From NCBI GenBank assembly GCA_025331125.1, contig JAOALB010000281.1, forward strand, positions 1 to 12,305: DNA of 12,305 nt, in the 5' to 3' direction. Under the pieces are notes generated by a model that was not told where the DNA came from, ran no database searches, and saw only the letters and a list, made by a program, of their open reading frames with translations. The stretch comes from Mycogone perniciosa (lineage: Eukaryota > Ascomycota > Sordariomycetes > Hypocreales > Hypocreaceae). Position 1 is the first letter of the stretch; each line of letters begins with the position of its first letter. The position numbers and the translations under genes were made by a program. Below are positions 1-9,553 of this stretch, in pieces.

Positions 1-346
1 TCCTTTCCTTTTAATTAATATATTATTTTAAATTAAGTATTAAATTAAAATATAAGATTATTTACACTAAGAAATACTGTTATAATAATACTGTATTTCC
101 TACTATAAGCCACTATAATTAATTATCGCAATACTACTATATTTTTAAATAAACATTATATATCCAGAAATAATAAATGAAATAAATAAAAAGTATTTTA
201 TAGTTTATTTTAAGTATAATACTATATATTTACTATAAAGTGTTCGCAGACTTTTAACTATTAAGTTTAATAAATAGTATCCTTAATAAAGGGTACTAGC
301 AATAATTTTACTCCGCGCAAGAATCTTTATAAGCCTTTAAAGTCAA
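1..346. other. AT-rich sequence, no gene recognised
   Basis: This stretch lies downstream of the P450 pseudogene stop codon. It is very AT-rich, dominated by TA-containing words, and every frame is closed by frequent stops. I see no domain, LTR boundary, tRNA or clear repeat. It probably holds the old 3' flank of the P450 gene plus RIP-degraded DNA of unknown origin. Whether a further transposon lies to its left cannot be judged from this window. Confidence 0.6.
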
Positions 347-2016
347 TTACCAGTAACTTCCTCTGCCTAGCCCGAAATCAAAAAGGTCTGCATCGCCCTT
401 TTCTAAATAGTTTACTTTAATAGGACAGATAAGCTCTATATACCTTTTACTCCGCGGAGTAATACTGAAAGGGAAATCTATAAGACGGCTAATTAGCCCT
501 GGCTTATACTTAAACTTTAACTTAATCTGCCTCCTTTACTCGTTAACCGCCTTGCCGATATTAAATATAGCTAATATCCGCGTAATCGTGATAAAGAGAC
601 TATTAGTGGCAATAAACTGGCCAGGGCATATTCTGTATCCCCACCTAAATCCTTTAGTCGGATCAGGCTTATTGCGCGGCTCTAAGAACCTCTCTAATTG
701 AAAAGAGAGCGGCTCTAGGTATACCTAGGGATTATACAAAAACCACCATATTGAGGCGATTAAATATAACCCTTTAGGGATACAGTAGCCACAGTAGATA
801 ATCTCCTGGTCAGCCGTATAGGCTGGGTTTAATGGTAGAATAGGGAACTACTAAAGCGCTTCCTTAATAAGAGCTAAGGTATATGGTAGTCTTTCTCGAT
901 CTTAGAATTAGGGAAGTCGATCTATACCGATTATATAGTCGATTTCCTCTTGCGCTTTATACTAGGCTTCTAGGAATATAACTATTGCTAATAAAAAGGC
1001 ATTTAGAGTTAATATAGTAGTATCCGCAGCTTTACTGTATATTACAGCGGCCGACCACTTAATAGCATCTTTAATGTTAAAGTCTAGGGCTCTATTCTCT
1101 AAATTACCAGGATTAAATTATTTAATTAGCGATAATATATATAATAGCCAATAAGTACTGTTTACTATTTACTGCCAAATAAATATAAAGGGAATATCCA
1201 TTACTTTATAGTTAATTGCTCTCTATTTCCAGGCTATCTTTTTAAAGGCTGCGCCTAGGAATTCTTTAAGTAGATATCTCAAAGCAGGAACTATATTAGC
1301 AAGCTATATTAAAGGGATTATAGCCCGGGAAAAATTGGCTATTATGCCCTCGACCATGGTAACTAAAAAGTCAGCTATATTTAGTTTAATAGAATAGCCA
1401 TATACTATTTTTAGAATAATAGCGCCTGTCTTGCTGTAAAATTAATTACTGACTTAATTAATTAATTTAATATCTCTTAACTGCAGATAACTTATAGGCG
1501 AACTTATATTCTAAAATAATTACAGATATTCTTGGGATTATTTAAGGCCTGTTACAGGAGTTACCAGGACTCTATATCGAGAATAGTGTTAAACCGCGCA
1601 ATATATACTCTTATGCTAATCTGCTAGTATACTAACTTACAATATAACTGGAAGGTTTTACTGTACTGTTTATTGCTTAAAAAGCCCTAAAGACCACAAA
1701 ACTTATCCACAAAAACTATTTGCGGGCAACTAAATATTTTAATCGATATCTTTTCTATAAGGTTATATATTGCCTCCTTATTATAGAGAAGGATAATAGT
1801 CTGACCAAATACTGTGACAGAACTGATAGGGCTATAGAGGTCCTTAAACTTAAGCTAATGCTGGAACTCGGGAGTATCAGGTAGTGGAAAATCTAAGATA
1901 TTGCCGATAATAGGCAAAGGCTTTAGTTTTAGAGGGAGGCTTAATAAAGTATACTTTTTTCGGAAGTATTAATAAGTAAAAATAAAAAGGCCTGCTAATA
2001 TAATAATGCCAGGCAT
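347..2016 (-). pseudogene. RIP-inactivated cytochrome P450 monooxygenase gene
   Basis: The minus strand encodes a recognisable full-length fungal P450, a heme-thiolate monooxygenase normally anchored in the ER membrane. Seen in order: a hydrophobic N-terminal anchor (about residues 1-16), a hinge ending KPLPIIGN, the helix-I motif SKAADTT (307-313), the K-helix ExxR as E-A-L-stop (365-368), LERF in the PERF position (420-423) and the heme loop FRWGYRICPG (436-445) with Cys443 at 626-628. Joining two exons across a 62-bp intron gives 536 codons including the stop, a normal family length. About 18 premature stops interrupt it, each explainable as TGG, CAG or CGA changed by C-to-T, and there is no frameshift. 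The heme loop has also changed (Arg where Gly is usual, Tyr where Arg/Lys is usual). The ATG at 2014-2016 fits the anchor, but an upstream start mutated to ATA is possible. The overall look resembles fungal secondary-metabolism or O-methylsterigmatocystin-oxidoreductase-like P450s; subfamily and substrate are not determinable. Confidence 0.93.
1434..1495 (-). other. spliceosomal intron of the P450 pseudogene (62 bp)
   Basis: On the minus strand the P450 reading frame shifts between the segment before 1495 and the segment after 1434. An acceptor ending TTTTACAG lies at 1434. A donor-like ATAAGT begins at 1495, readable as GTAAGT with its first G changed to A by RIP. Removing these 62 bases joins exon 1 (521 nt) and exon 2 (1087 nt) into one continuous frame of 1608 nt. 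The length is typical of filamentous ascomycete introns. The donor is inferred because its first base is mutated; the acceptor and the frame arithmetic are seen directly. Confidence 0.78.
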
Positions 2017-2897
2017 TATAAGTATACTTAATATAATAACAATAAAATTTAAGGAAGTAGTATAAAGACCTTTTAAAGATTATTAGTTTATAGGCGAACT
2101 ATAAAGTCAAACTAAAGGAAAACCATTATTTTTAAGTACTAAGTAAAGGCTTGCGCTTTATTACCGATACATTAATATATAAAACAAGAAGTTATAATTT
2201 CTACTTTATATAAATAGATTAATAGAAGTTTAAATTTAACTTTATTAGCGAGACCTACTGGCTTATATAACCCCTTAGCAGTTAAACAGCTAGGTAAATG
2301 TAATAATAAAAGGTAACTAATAATATAAGACCCTTTCTTTACGTTTTAATACAACTAAATATATAAATATAGGCTGTAATATACTATATACCTAGCGCTA
2401 TATAGGCTTCTATTAAAGCCTTATCTCTATAAATTTCATAACCTTTATTATATACTATAAATATAAATAGTAAACTTTAATATAAAGATTTTATTAATAA
2501 CTTAAATAAAAAGTAATCCTGTCTTCTTTATACTTAAGCATTTAATTTAAAGTCTTTAAATCAGCTATTATATATTAATATTACTTAATCCCAGATTTTT
2601 AAACTAAAAAAAACAATTTCCATTATTATATTGCTACAGCAACAATACAAAAAGCATCCCTACTAAAAGGTAACTATAATAAATAAAGAACATTTTATTT
2701 TCACCTTTTATTAACTCTAGACTAATTTAAGAGAAGTATCACTATTTTAAAGAAGACTATAAGGTAATTATTTCCGCCTTACCTAAACTCTTTAAAACCT
2801 TTTAGCCTTAGCTATATAGATTGCTTTCCTATATAGGTTATATAGGCTATCCTTAGTAAACTTGATTTCCGGTCTCTAAGATAAATATCTCTTACCT
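2017..2897. other. decayed intergenic sequence between P450 and copia LTR
   Basis: About 880 bp of AT-rich sequence, stop-rich in all frames, holds the 5' flank and presumably the former promoter of the P450 gene on its right-hand side. I looked for P450 upstream exons, LTR ends and transposase or reverse transcriptase motifs and recognised none. A small 12-bp palindrome-like word (TTGCTACAGCAA) occurs near 2631, probably by chance. The right border is set by the candidate copia LTR at 2898. Confidence 0.5.
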
Positions 2898-3167
2898 TGT
2901 TATAAGGTAATACTATTATCGAGTTACTGCCAGTATACTATAACGTAAAGGACTATATACTATATATTTTGGAAGCATTAAGTCGCATAAGGCTTATCTC
3001 TTATTATTTTGTAACGACTGTGTCGGTTACTTTATAGCCTAATAAATGTATTGCCTGCCAGGATTATAGCCCTTACCTCTTTTTGCTAACTTGTAAGCGA
3101 TACTAATTGAATTGTCTACAACGCAGTTACTTGCTTTCAATAATATAGCGATATATATCGGATAACA
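2898..3167 (+). repeat. candidate 5' LTR of the copia element (270 bp)
   Basis: The segment begins TGTTATAAGG and ends CGGATAACA, giving the 6-bp inverted ends TGTTAT/ATAACA and the canonical TG...CA termini. It is followed at once by a primer-binding-like TTGGTCTAG, and lies in the right place and orientation for the copia gag-pol downstream. An AT-rich TATA-like run lies near 2950-2970. A short imperfect hairpin sits at 3011-3030 (GTAACGAC and GTCGGTTAC arms). The partner 3' LTR is outside the window, so the call rests on termini and position only. A 5-base target duplication would start just left of 2898 (TACCT). Confidence 0.62.
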
Positions 3168-3433
3168 TTGGTCTAGTTATTGGAAATAAGCAAAAATGTA
3201 TATGTAAGGGAACCTGTAATCTAATATAAAGTGAAATAGAATATACAGCGTTCTGTTTTTATAATAAAATAACTAAAAGAGAATTAAATAAGGATAAAAA
3301 GAGAATAAAGCAATAAAGTAGAATTCTAGCGCCCTATTTTTATAATATAAATAAACTAACTATATAATTAAGTTTTCTGACAGTTATAAGCCTAAAGCTG
3401 CATTATTAACTACTATAACTACAAAAAATAAAT
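3168..3433 (+). other. copia leader, proximal part
   Basis: This lies between the candidate copia LTR and the chromovirus insertion point. It is AT-rich, with many A-rich words, and has no convincing open frame. It retains more CA and TG dinucleotides than the neighbouring chromovirus body. In the ancestral element it would have continued directly into the sequence now at 10139. Confidence 0.55.
3169..3183 (+). other. candidate tRNA primer-binding site of the copia element
   Basis: One base after the candidate LTR, the sequence reads TGGTCTAG. A PBS starts with TGG because it pairs with the CCA end of a tRNA, and it usually lies within a few bases of the LTR, as here. The tRNA cannot be named from the sequence alone, and RIP may have altered some bases. 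Confidence 0.45.
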
Positions 3434-3438
3434 ACTTC
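3434..3438. repeat. target-site duplication of the chromovirus (left copy, ACTTC)
   Basis: ACTTC directly precedes the left LTR and recurs directly after the right LTR at 10134-10138. Five bases is the usual duplication length for Ty3/gypsy integration. The match is perfect. Confidence 0.9.
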
Positions 3439-3610
3439 TATTATGGCACCGACTGTAACGCGATATTGACGCCCTGTCACGTAAGCTCCAGTTATATAAC
3501 TAGGCCTTAATGCATTCCTAGCTATAGCTTTCTATAAAGCCTTAAGGCTTCTTTACTCGTTACAGTATAACAATAATATTTGCTTTAACCTGCCTTCTTA
3601 TACTGTAATA
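3439..3610 (+). repeat. 5' LTR of the chromovirus (172 bp)
   Basis: This aligns without gaps to 9962-10133 over 172 bases with 24 differences by my hand count: 23 transitions and one transversion. In its first 43 bases this copy keeps the G or C at all ten differing sites. From base 63 onward this copy carries the T or A at every transition site. It starts directly after the ACTTC duplication and ends CTGTAATA. Confidence 0.95.
3537..3550. repeat. 14-bp perfect palindrome in 5' LTR
   Basis: AAGCCTTAAGGCTT equals its own reverse complement and lies at LTR bases 99-112. The identical word is present in the other LTR at 10060-10073, although the LTRs differ at 24 other sites. It could be a dimeric-protein site, or a hairpin in the transcript; neither is shown. 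Confidence 0.8.
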
Positions 3611-3710
3611 GTTTATACTGTCCCTTAACTTAGCTGCGCTATCGCGAGGTATATACTTAATTAATTATAAACTTCCTTAAATTCCCCTTTTATTCCTAAA
3701 CCTATAATAA
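3611..3710 (+). other. chromovirus leader downstream of the 5' LTR
   Basis: The primer-binding site should begin here. The first bases, GTTTATACTGTCCCTT, do not start with TGG, so the PBS is either RIP-altered or of a self-priming type as known in Tf1-like elements. I could not decide. No open frame is seen. Confidence 0.4.
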
Positions 3711-5160
3711 CGCCTTTACAGCCTAGCCTTTACCCCTTAAACCCTATACCTATAAAAAACTAATTATAAGCGAGATAAATATAGATGCCTTAAACCTCGC
3801 CCTATAACCTAACCTAGTTTAATAGACTATAGTCTTTACTATAAAGCTAGCGCCTTTCCCTTTTCTCTTTAAAACCTTATAAAAATCTAGCGTTAATAGC
3901 GACTATATATATTTAATAAATATAATTATTAAAAATAATAACTTTTATTATTAGTTTTATCTTTTTAATTAAATAATAAATAAAGGCTTAATTTAATAGG
4001 AAAAATAAAAGTAAGCCTTTAAATAGGAAATTTTAAAATAAATAGCTAAAAACTAAAACCTTAAAGTATAAATTAAAGTTTAAATTAAAGCTTTAAATGC
4101 AGCTTTACTGCTAAACTATAAAAATAATAATTTATTTAACTACTATTAAATTAAAAACTTTATGTAATTTAATAGTAAATAGAAAAATATTATTGAATAT
4201 TAATAAAAATATATTAACTAGCGCTTTTAAATTAATATTACCTTTATACGTAATTAATTAATCTTTTTAATTAAACTTAAAAAGATTTTATATATTATAG
4301 GCCTTTTAAAAAGAGATATATATTAACTATAATAAAGAAACTTTAATACTATGATTAAAAAATTTAATAACCCTGCCTAATAGTATTAAAAGATTAATAT
4401 AATACTTTTTATTAATTTTAATAAGTAATATAAAATAATTAATTTATTTTAAAAAGTATTATAGTCTTTTAATAACCTATATATATTAAATAAGCCTTTT
4501 TAAAACTTTATAGTAGAGTTATTTACATTAAGCAGTAAATATAATAAAACTATTAAGTAAATAATAAAAGCCTTAAAAATAAAGGTTTTTCAGGAATTTA
4601 CTAACACTATAAAAACCTAAATAATTAAACTAAATAAACTTAACTTTATTAAATAGTATTAACTCTATTAAATTATCTATAATAGGCTTTAAGAAGGCGC
4701 CTACTATATCTACGCTATTTAAATAGGCTAGCATTAATAAAGCTATTAATAATAGCAGTAATATTATTAACGCCAGTAAAATAATTAAGCGAATAATTAA
4801 ATAAATAATTAAGCTGCTGCTTTAGCGCTAACTAGTAATTTAATATAGTTAAATACTATATATACTATATTACTTTACTATTAAGTCTCTTGCAAGGAAT
4901 ATATTATTAAAGGATTATACTTTTACTGTAAAAAAGCAGGTTATAGCTTTAATAAATGCAATAAAAAAAGCAGGCTAATATATATTAAAGAAATCCATAT
5001 TAAATATAAAACTAAAATTATTAAATCTAGCTATATTAGCTATACTTTAACCTAGCAGTATTTTAAAGCTAATAGTAAAATAGTTTAGTAAAGTATAATA
5101 ATTAAACCTTAGTAGTATATTAATATTACCTATAATACTTAATTAATTTATAAATTTAAG
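3711..5160 (+). pseudogene. gag: chromovirus gag (capsid-nucleocapsid), RIP-degraded
   Basis: Gag forms the virus-like particle and binds the element RNA. The clearest evidence is a nucleocapsid zinc knuckle at 4918-4959 reading Y-F-Y-C-K-K-A-G-Y-S-F-N-K-C. It fits C-x2-C-x4-H-x4-C with the first Cys and the His both changed to Tyr by transitions. Upstream, near 4675-4770, residues such as YNRL-stop-EG and, in another frame, ASINKAI recall the late-capsid part of fungal Ty3/gypsy Gag (RLKEG..., ...ASINEAI). The frame therefore shifts within gag. The start codon is not identifiable and both boundaries are approximate. The segment is dense in TAA and TAG. Confidence 0.72.
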
Positions 5161-5473
5161 CTTTAAATAATATACCTTCTTTAAATATTAATAAAGATAA
5201 TAATAATAGCGCTGCTTTATTAACTTTTAATTTACTTTAATTTAGCTAGCTATATTTATTAAAAACCTAAACCTAATTTATAAACTAAAGAAAAAATTAA
5301 CCTTTACTGAAAGTTATAAGTAAAGGTTAACTGTAAATAGTACTATTATTTTAAAATAGATTTACTACTGCTTTTTTAATTAAAAGCCTTTTAAACCTAA
5401 ATTAATAAATAGTAAATCCCTTTTAATATAAACTATATTATTCTTTATATATAATATTTATATTAATATAAAA

Positions 5474-5760
5474 GCTTTAATAGATAGCGGCTATATACTT
5501 TAAGCTTTTATTAGCTGCGCCTTTATTAAATAATTTAATATTATTATTTAATAACTGCTATTTATTAAAAACCTCCTTTTTATTAATAAAAGTATAGCTA
5601 ATAAAATTTTAAACCTTTTTATTATATAAACTATAATTAGCCTTTATAAAGAACTTTACCTCTTTTTTATTATAAATATCTTTAATAATATATTTATTAT
5701 CTTTAGCCTTTTATAGTTAAAAAAGTATAACTTTAATATTAACTAGAAAAAATTAACAAT
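5474..5760 (+). pseudogene. aspartic protease domain of chromovirus pol
   Basis: The active-site word ALIDSG is intact at 5474-5491 and is followed by YIL-stop-AFIS, matching the usual A-L-I-D-S-G-C/A-T-x-x-x-F-I-S of Ty3/gypsy proteases. It is the one catalytic Asp in the element that clearly survives. The right limit of the domain is approximate. Confidence 0.8.
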
Positions 5761-6619
5761 TACTTTTAAATCCTATTACTATTATAATTATTACCTTTTA
5801 AAAAATATAGCTAACTTTATATAAGTTTTAATAATAGTTAAAATAAAAAATAACTTCGCTAAAGCTAATATAGGGAATATATATTACTAGCAACTAATAG
5901 TTAAAAACGCTTTAAATAAAGTAAAGCTTAATTTAACTAAATAAAAAATTATATTATACTAATAACTATTAATTAAAAATACTTAAAAAAAGGAAGACCA
6001 TAACCTAACTAGAAAGGGAGCTTATAAACTGTATATTTTATAAACTTTAATATTAAACCGAAATTATTATATAACCTATAAGTATAGCAGAATAAATAAT
6101 AAAGAAATATAGGTATAAATAATCTTAAATTAAATATATATAAAGCTACTGCCTGCCCCTATAATCTGCAGTTAATAATAAAAAAGAAAACCTTTATTAA
6201 AGCTATTACTATTACCTTTTAATATACTACTTCTATAAAACTAAATTAAACTTTAAGATTAAGAAATACACTTAAATATAGCAGATATATAGATAATAGC
6301 AGCTATAAAATTTATTACCTTTTATTGTTAATTATATATCCGCGCAATAAAAGTAACCTAAGAAAAGATTAACTAAGCTATTAAAACTAAAAGACCAGCG
6401 CCTATTAGCCTATTAAAGCTCCCAGATAAATTTTTCTAATAAATACTTATAGGATGAAGAGACTATATTAAAGTAGAAATAGTATTATTAAAAGAAATAT
6501 ATAACTTTATCGATAAATGTTACTTTTTAATATAACTAAAAAAGATTATAGCTACTAATATAAAGAAATTTATAGTAAAAAAACCTAAGTTTAATAAACT
6601 AAATATTTTAAAGAAACTG

Positions 6620-7480
6620 CTATCCTAGCTATATAACCTATATAATACTTTCCTATTAAAGACAGTAAATAAGCTTCCTTTATAATAGGCCTAAAACTAT
6701 AAAATTAAAATATTACTAAGAAAAGACCCTTTATATTAGAGAAATAGGCTATTTTTATTTAATAAACTATAGGTAATAAAAGAATAGTTAAATAATAATT
6801 TAATAAAGAGATTTATCTATAAATTATAAGTATAATATATTACTCTTTTCCTTTTAGCCGTAAAATTAAAAGGCAGTGTCTATATTTATTAAAACTATTA
6901 AAAGTTAAATAATCTTACTATTAAAAATTAATACCTATTACTATTAATCTAGGAAACCTTTAATACTTTGAGTTATATAAAGGTATATATAAAACTTAAT
7001 ATTATCGCTGCGTTTAATAACCTCTATATCGCTAAAGGAGATTTATAGAAAACAGCGTTTATTATAAGGTTTAGCCTTTTCGAGATATTAGTTATACCTT
7101 TTAGCCTTTATAATACGCCTACTATATTTTAATATTATATTAATTATACTCCTCTTTAACTATATTTATATAGTATACTTTCATAATATTTTTATATACT
7201 TTTTAAGCTAAAAGGAATACTAAAAATATATCTGTAAAATAATAGCCTGCCTTTAAAACACTGGCCTTTAAATTAATATTATTAAATATAAATTTAAAAT
7301 AATAAAAATAAAATACCTTAATTTAATTATTACTTTAAAGGGATTAAAGATATATCTTAAAAAGGTTAAAGCTATATTAAACTAGCAACTACTTAAAGGA
7401 GTAAAAAACTTATAAAAGTTCCTTAGCTTTATAAACTTTTATTACTGTTTTATTTAAAAATACTTTAAAATAGCTATATT
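6620..7480 (+). pseudogene. reverse transcriptase domain of chromovirus pol
   Basis: Typical Ty3/gypsy RT landmarks occur in order: NKLPL (about 6668), KDPLY (6722), LNNLTIKN (6905 onward), KLNIIAAFN (6992 onward) and AFIIRFSLFEILVIPF (7055 onward), followed by the catalytic box YFHN at 7176-7187. In the family these read LDxxAAFN and YLDD. The first catalytic Asp is Asn (6998-7000), and the YLDD pair is His-Asn. His from Asp needs a G-to-C transversion, so decay is not purely RIP. A frame change falls between 7080 and 7176. Confidence 0.9.
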
Positions 7481-7599
7481 ATTAAATAAGCTTTTAAAGA
7501 AAGATTAATAATATATTTAAAGAGAAAAATAGCAGGAAACCTTTAATTTAATTAAATATACTTTTAAATTAGCCTTAGTTTTAGCCTTTTTTAACTATA

Positions 7600-7990
7600 A
7601 TAAATAAATAGTCTTTAAAATAAACGCCTTTAATTAAATATTAGGCGGTATCCTGTTATAGTATAATAAAAAAGGCATTTTATACTTTATTATATTCTTC
7701 TCTATAAAGTATAATACTTAAAAATGCAACTATAAAGTCTATAATAAAAAACTCTTAGCTATTATTAAAGTAATAAAAAAGTAGCGCTTAAAATTATAAA
7801 ATTTATAAAAATTTAATATTATTATAAACTATAAAAACCTTAAATACTTTACTTTAATTAAAGCCTTAAATTAGCAATAAGTCTAAGAGTTTAAATTCCT
7901 TTTTAACTTTAACTTTTATATTATCTATTAACTTAACTTTAAAGCTGTTAAGCTTAATGCTTTAAATAGAAAAGTAAAAGATAAGCCTGC
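7600..7990 (+). pseudogene. RNase H domain of chromovirus pol
   Basis: The sequence reads KINAFN-stop-ILGG at about 7620, matching the family's TDASDYALGG. It continues with YNKKGILYFIIFFS (V/I-A-F-F-S region), CNYKVYNKKLLAIIK at about 7727 (family CNYE-YDKELLAI) and NYKNLKYFT near 7827 (family DHKNLKYF). Catalytic Asp of TDAS is Asn (7623-7625), Glu of KELLAI is Lys and Asp of DHKNL is Asn. It degrades substrate RNA during reverse transcription in live elements. Confidence 0.9.
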
Positions 7991-8269
7991 GAAATTAAAT
8001 GCCTTTAATAACTGAATTAAAAACAGGCAATATATTATTTTCCTGTAAAAGTCTTTTAGCCTTAAAGCTTAAGCAATATTTTAAAAAGAAATCTTATTAA
8101 ATATAACAATATCTATAAAGGCTGCCTTTATAGCTATAATAATACTTGCAGAAAATAAATTAATTAATAACTTAATTGCAGTAATATATAAATAAAATAC
8201 TATAGCGAAAGAAATAATAATTGCGCTTTAAAACCTTAATATCCGCTAATAGTTAAAGCAGCTTTATAA

Positions 8270-8940
8270 AGAACTTAAGATTATAATAAACGACTACTAA
8301 ATAATAAATAGCAGAATCTATTATTAAAAGCAGCTTTTTATTCCCTTTAATAATAAGCTTTATATATAAATCCTATTTAGAAATTACTTTAATAGCCTAG
8401 CTAAATATTTAAGCAGGTTTAAAACCTTAGACTTTATTAGCCGAATATATTAATAGCTATAAATCTTAAAAGATACTAAAGCATTTATATAAGCCTATAA
8501 ACTATATATTAAAATAAAGGCCTTATAATCTTTACTATAAGGTTTCCTTTAACTACTACTAATCCTATTTTATATATAATTAAATATCTTTATTAATTAT
8601 ATTATAATACTGCCTAAATCCTATTATTATAATATTACCTATAAGTATTTATTAATAGTAGTCTGCTCCTTTATTAAAATATATTACTTTATACCTATTG
8701 CTTTACTATTAGTAAAAGAGTTAGCTAATATATTTATTAATAGGATTTACTGCCTTTATAGTATACCTAATAATATTATATCAAACTATAGTATATAATT
8801 TATATTGAAATTCTAGGAATAACTTTTAAAGTAATGAAGAGTTATATTAAAACAGTTATTAGCCTTTTACTTTAAAACTAATAGCTAGATTAAAAGAATT
8901 AATATAAGTATAAAATAATACCTATAAGGTTTTATTAACT
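8270..8940 (+). pseudogene. integrase of chromovirus pol (zinc and DDE core)
   Basis: The HHCC region ends with KDTKAFI-stop-AYKLY, where the Cys-x2-Cys pair of the family (ACxxC) has become Tyr-x2-Tyr (about 8469-8507). The core follows: NIFINYIIILPKS with the first catalytic Asp as Asn at 8595-8597; PNNIISNYSI-stop-FI with the second Asp as Asn at 8784-8786; and TNS-stop-IKRIN with the catalytic Glu as Lys at 8892-8894 (family TDGQTERIN). All three substitutions are G-to-A on the plus strand. The frame is unbroken from RNase H to this Glu. Confidence 0.92.
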
Positions 8941-9553
8941 TCTATTAAGATAACTAGGTCTATTAGCTTTTATTAGCTGAATTCGCTGTAAATAATATAG
9001 TATTTAAAACTACTGGTATATTACTGTTTTTTATTAAATATAGTTTTAACCCTCGCTTAAAGATAAAGCCTTTATAGCCTTGCCTACTAAACCTTTCTGC
9101 AGTAAAGAAAAGAAAGTCTTTCTGCGTTAACGCTATTACCAATTAATTTAATATATTATTATATAATTAAAGGCCTTTACTAAAGCCTTAAAAAGGAAAA
9201 ATAAAGAAAATGCAAATATATTAAAAGAGGCATTATTAGTCTATACTATTAGGCAAGAAATCTTAATTAATATATAAAATATAAAAATTAACTGGCTAAT
9301 AAAGAGGTTAAATAATAAATAGGCAGGACTTTATATAATAATAAAGGTATACCTATAAGCCTATACTATTAGTTTATTAAAACGTATAAAGATTTTTTTA
9401 GTTTTATATAACTCTCTTTTATAATTTAAAACAGCTACTTTCCTGCGCTTTAGGTAAAAGATAATTAATAAGGCTAAGTTAAGGAATATTTAAGGCAAAC
9501 TATTAGAAAGGGAAAATAGTATAGATAAAGTATAAAAGAAATAAAAGTTTAAA

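Noticed and set aside
78..130. TGTTATAATAATACT resembling the start of the copia LTR
   Set aside because: Similarity fades after about 15 bases and no matching end is nearby; low-complexity coincidence is more likely.
347..2016. Naming a specific P450 family or metabolite
   Set aside because: Motifs identify a P450, and the style is fungal secondary metabolism, but many residues are RIP-altered and no neighbouring cluster gene is visible.
1492..2100. 13-bp repeat TTATAGGCGAACT at 1492-1504 and 2088-2100
   Set aside because: A single 13-bp match is expected by chance in 12 kb of biased composition, and flanks do not extend it.
3611..3640. Primer-binding site of the chromovirus
   Set aside because: No TGG start is present next to the LTR. 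RIP change or self-priming are both possible, so I did not call it.
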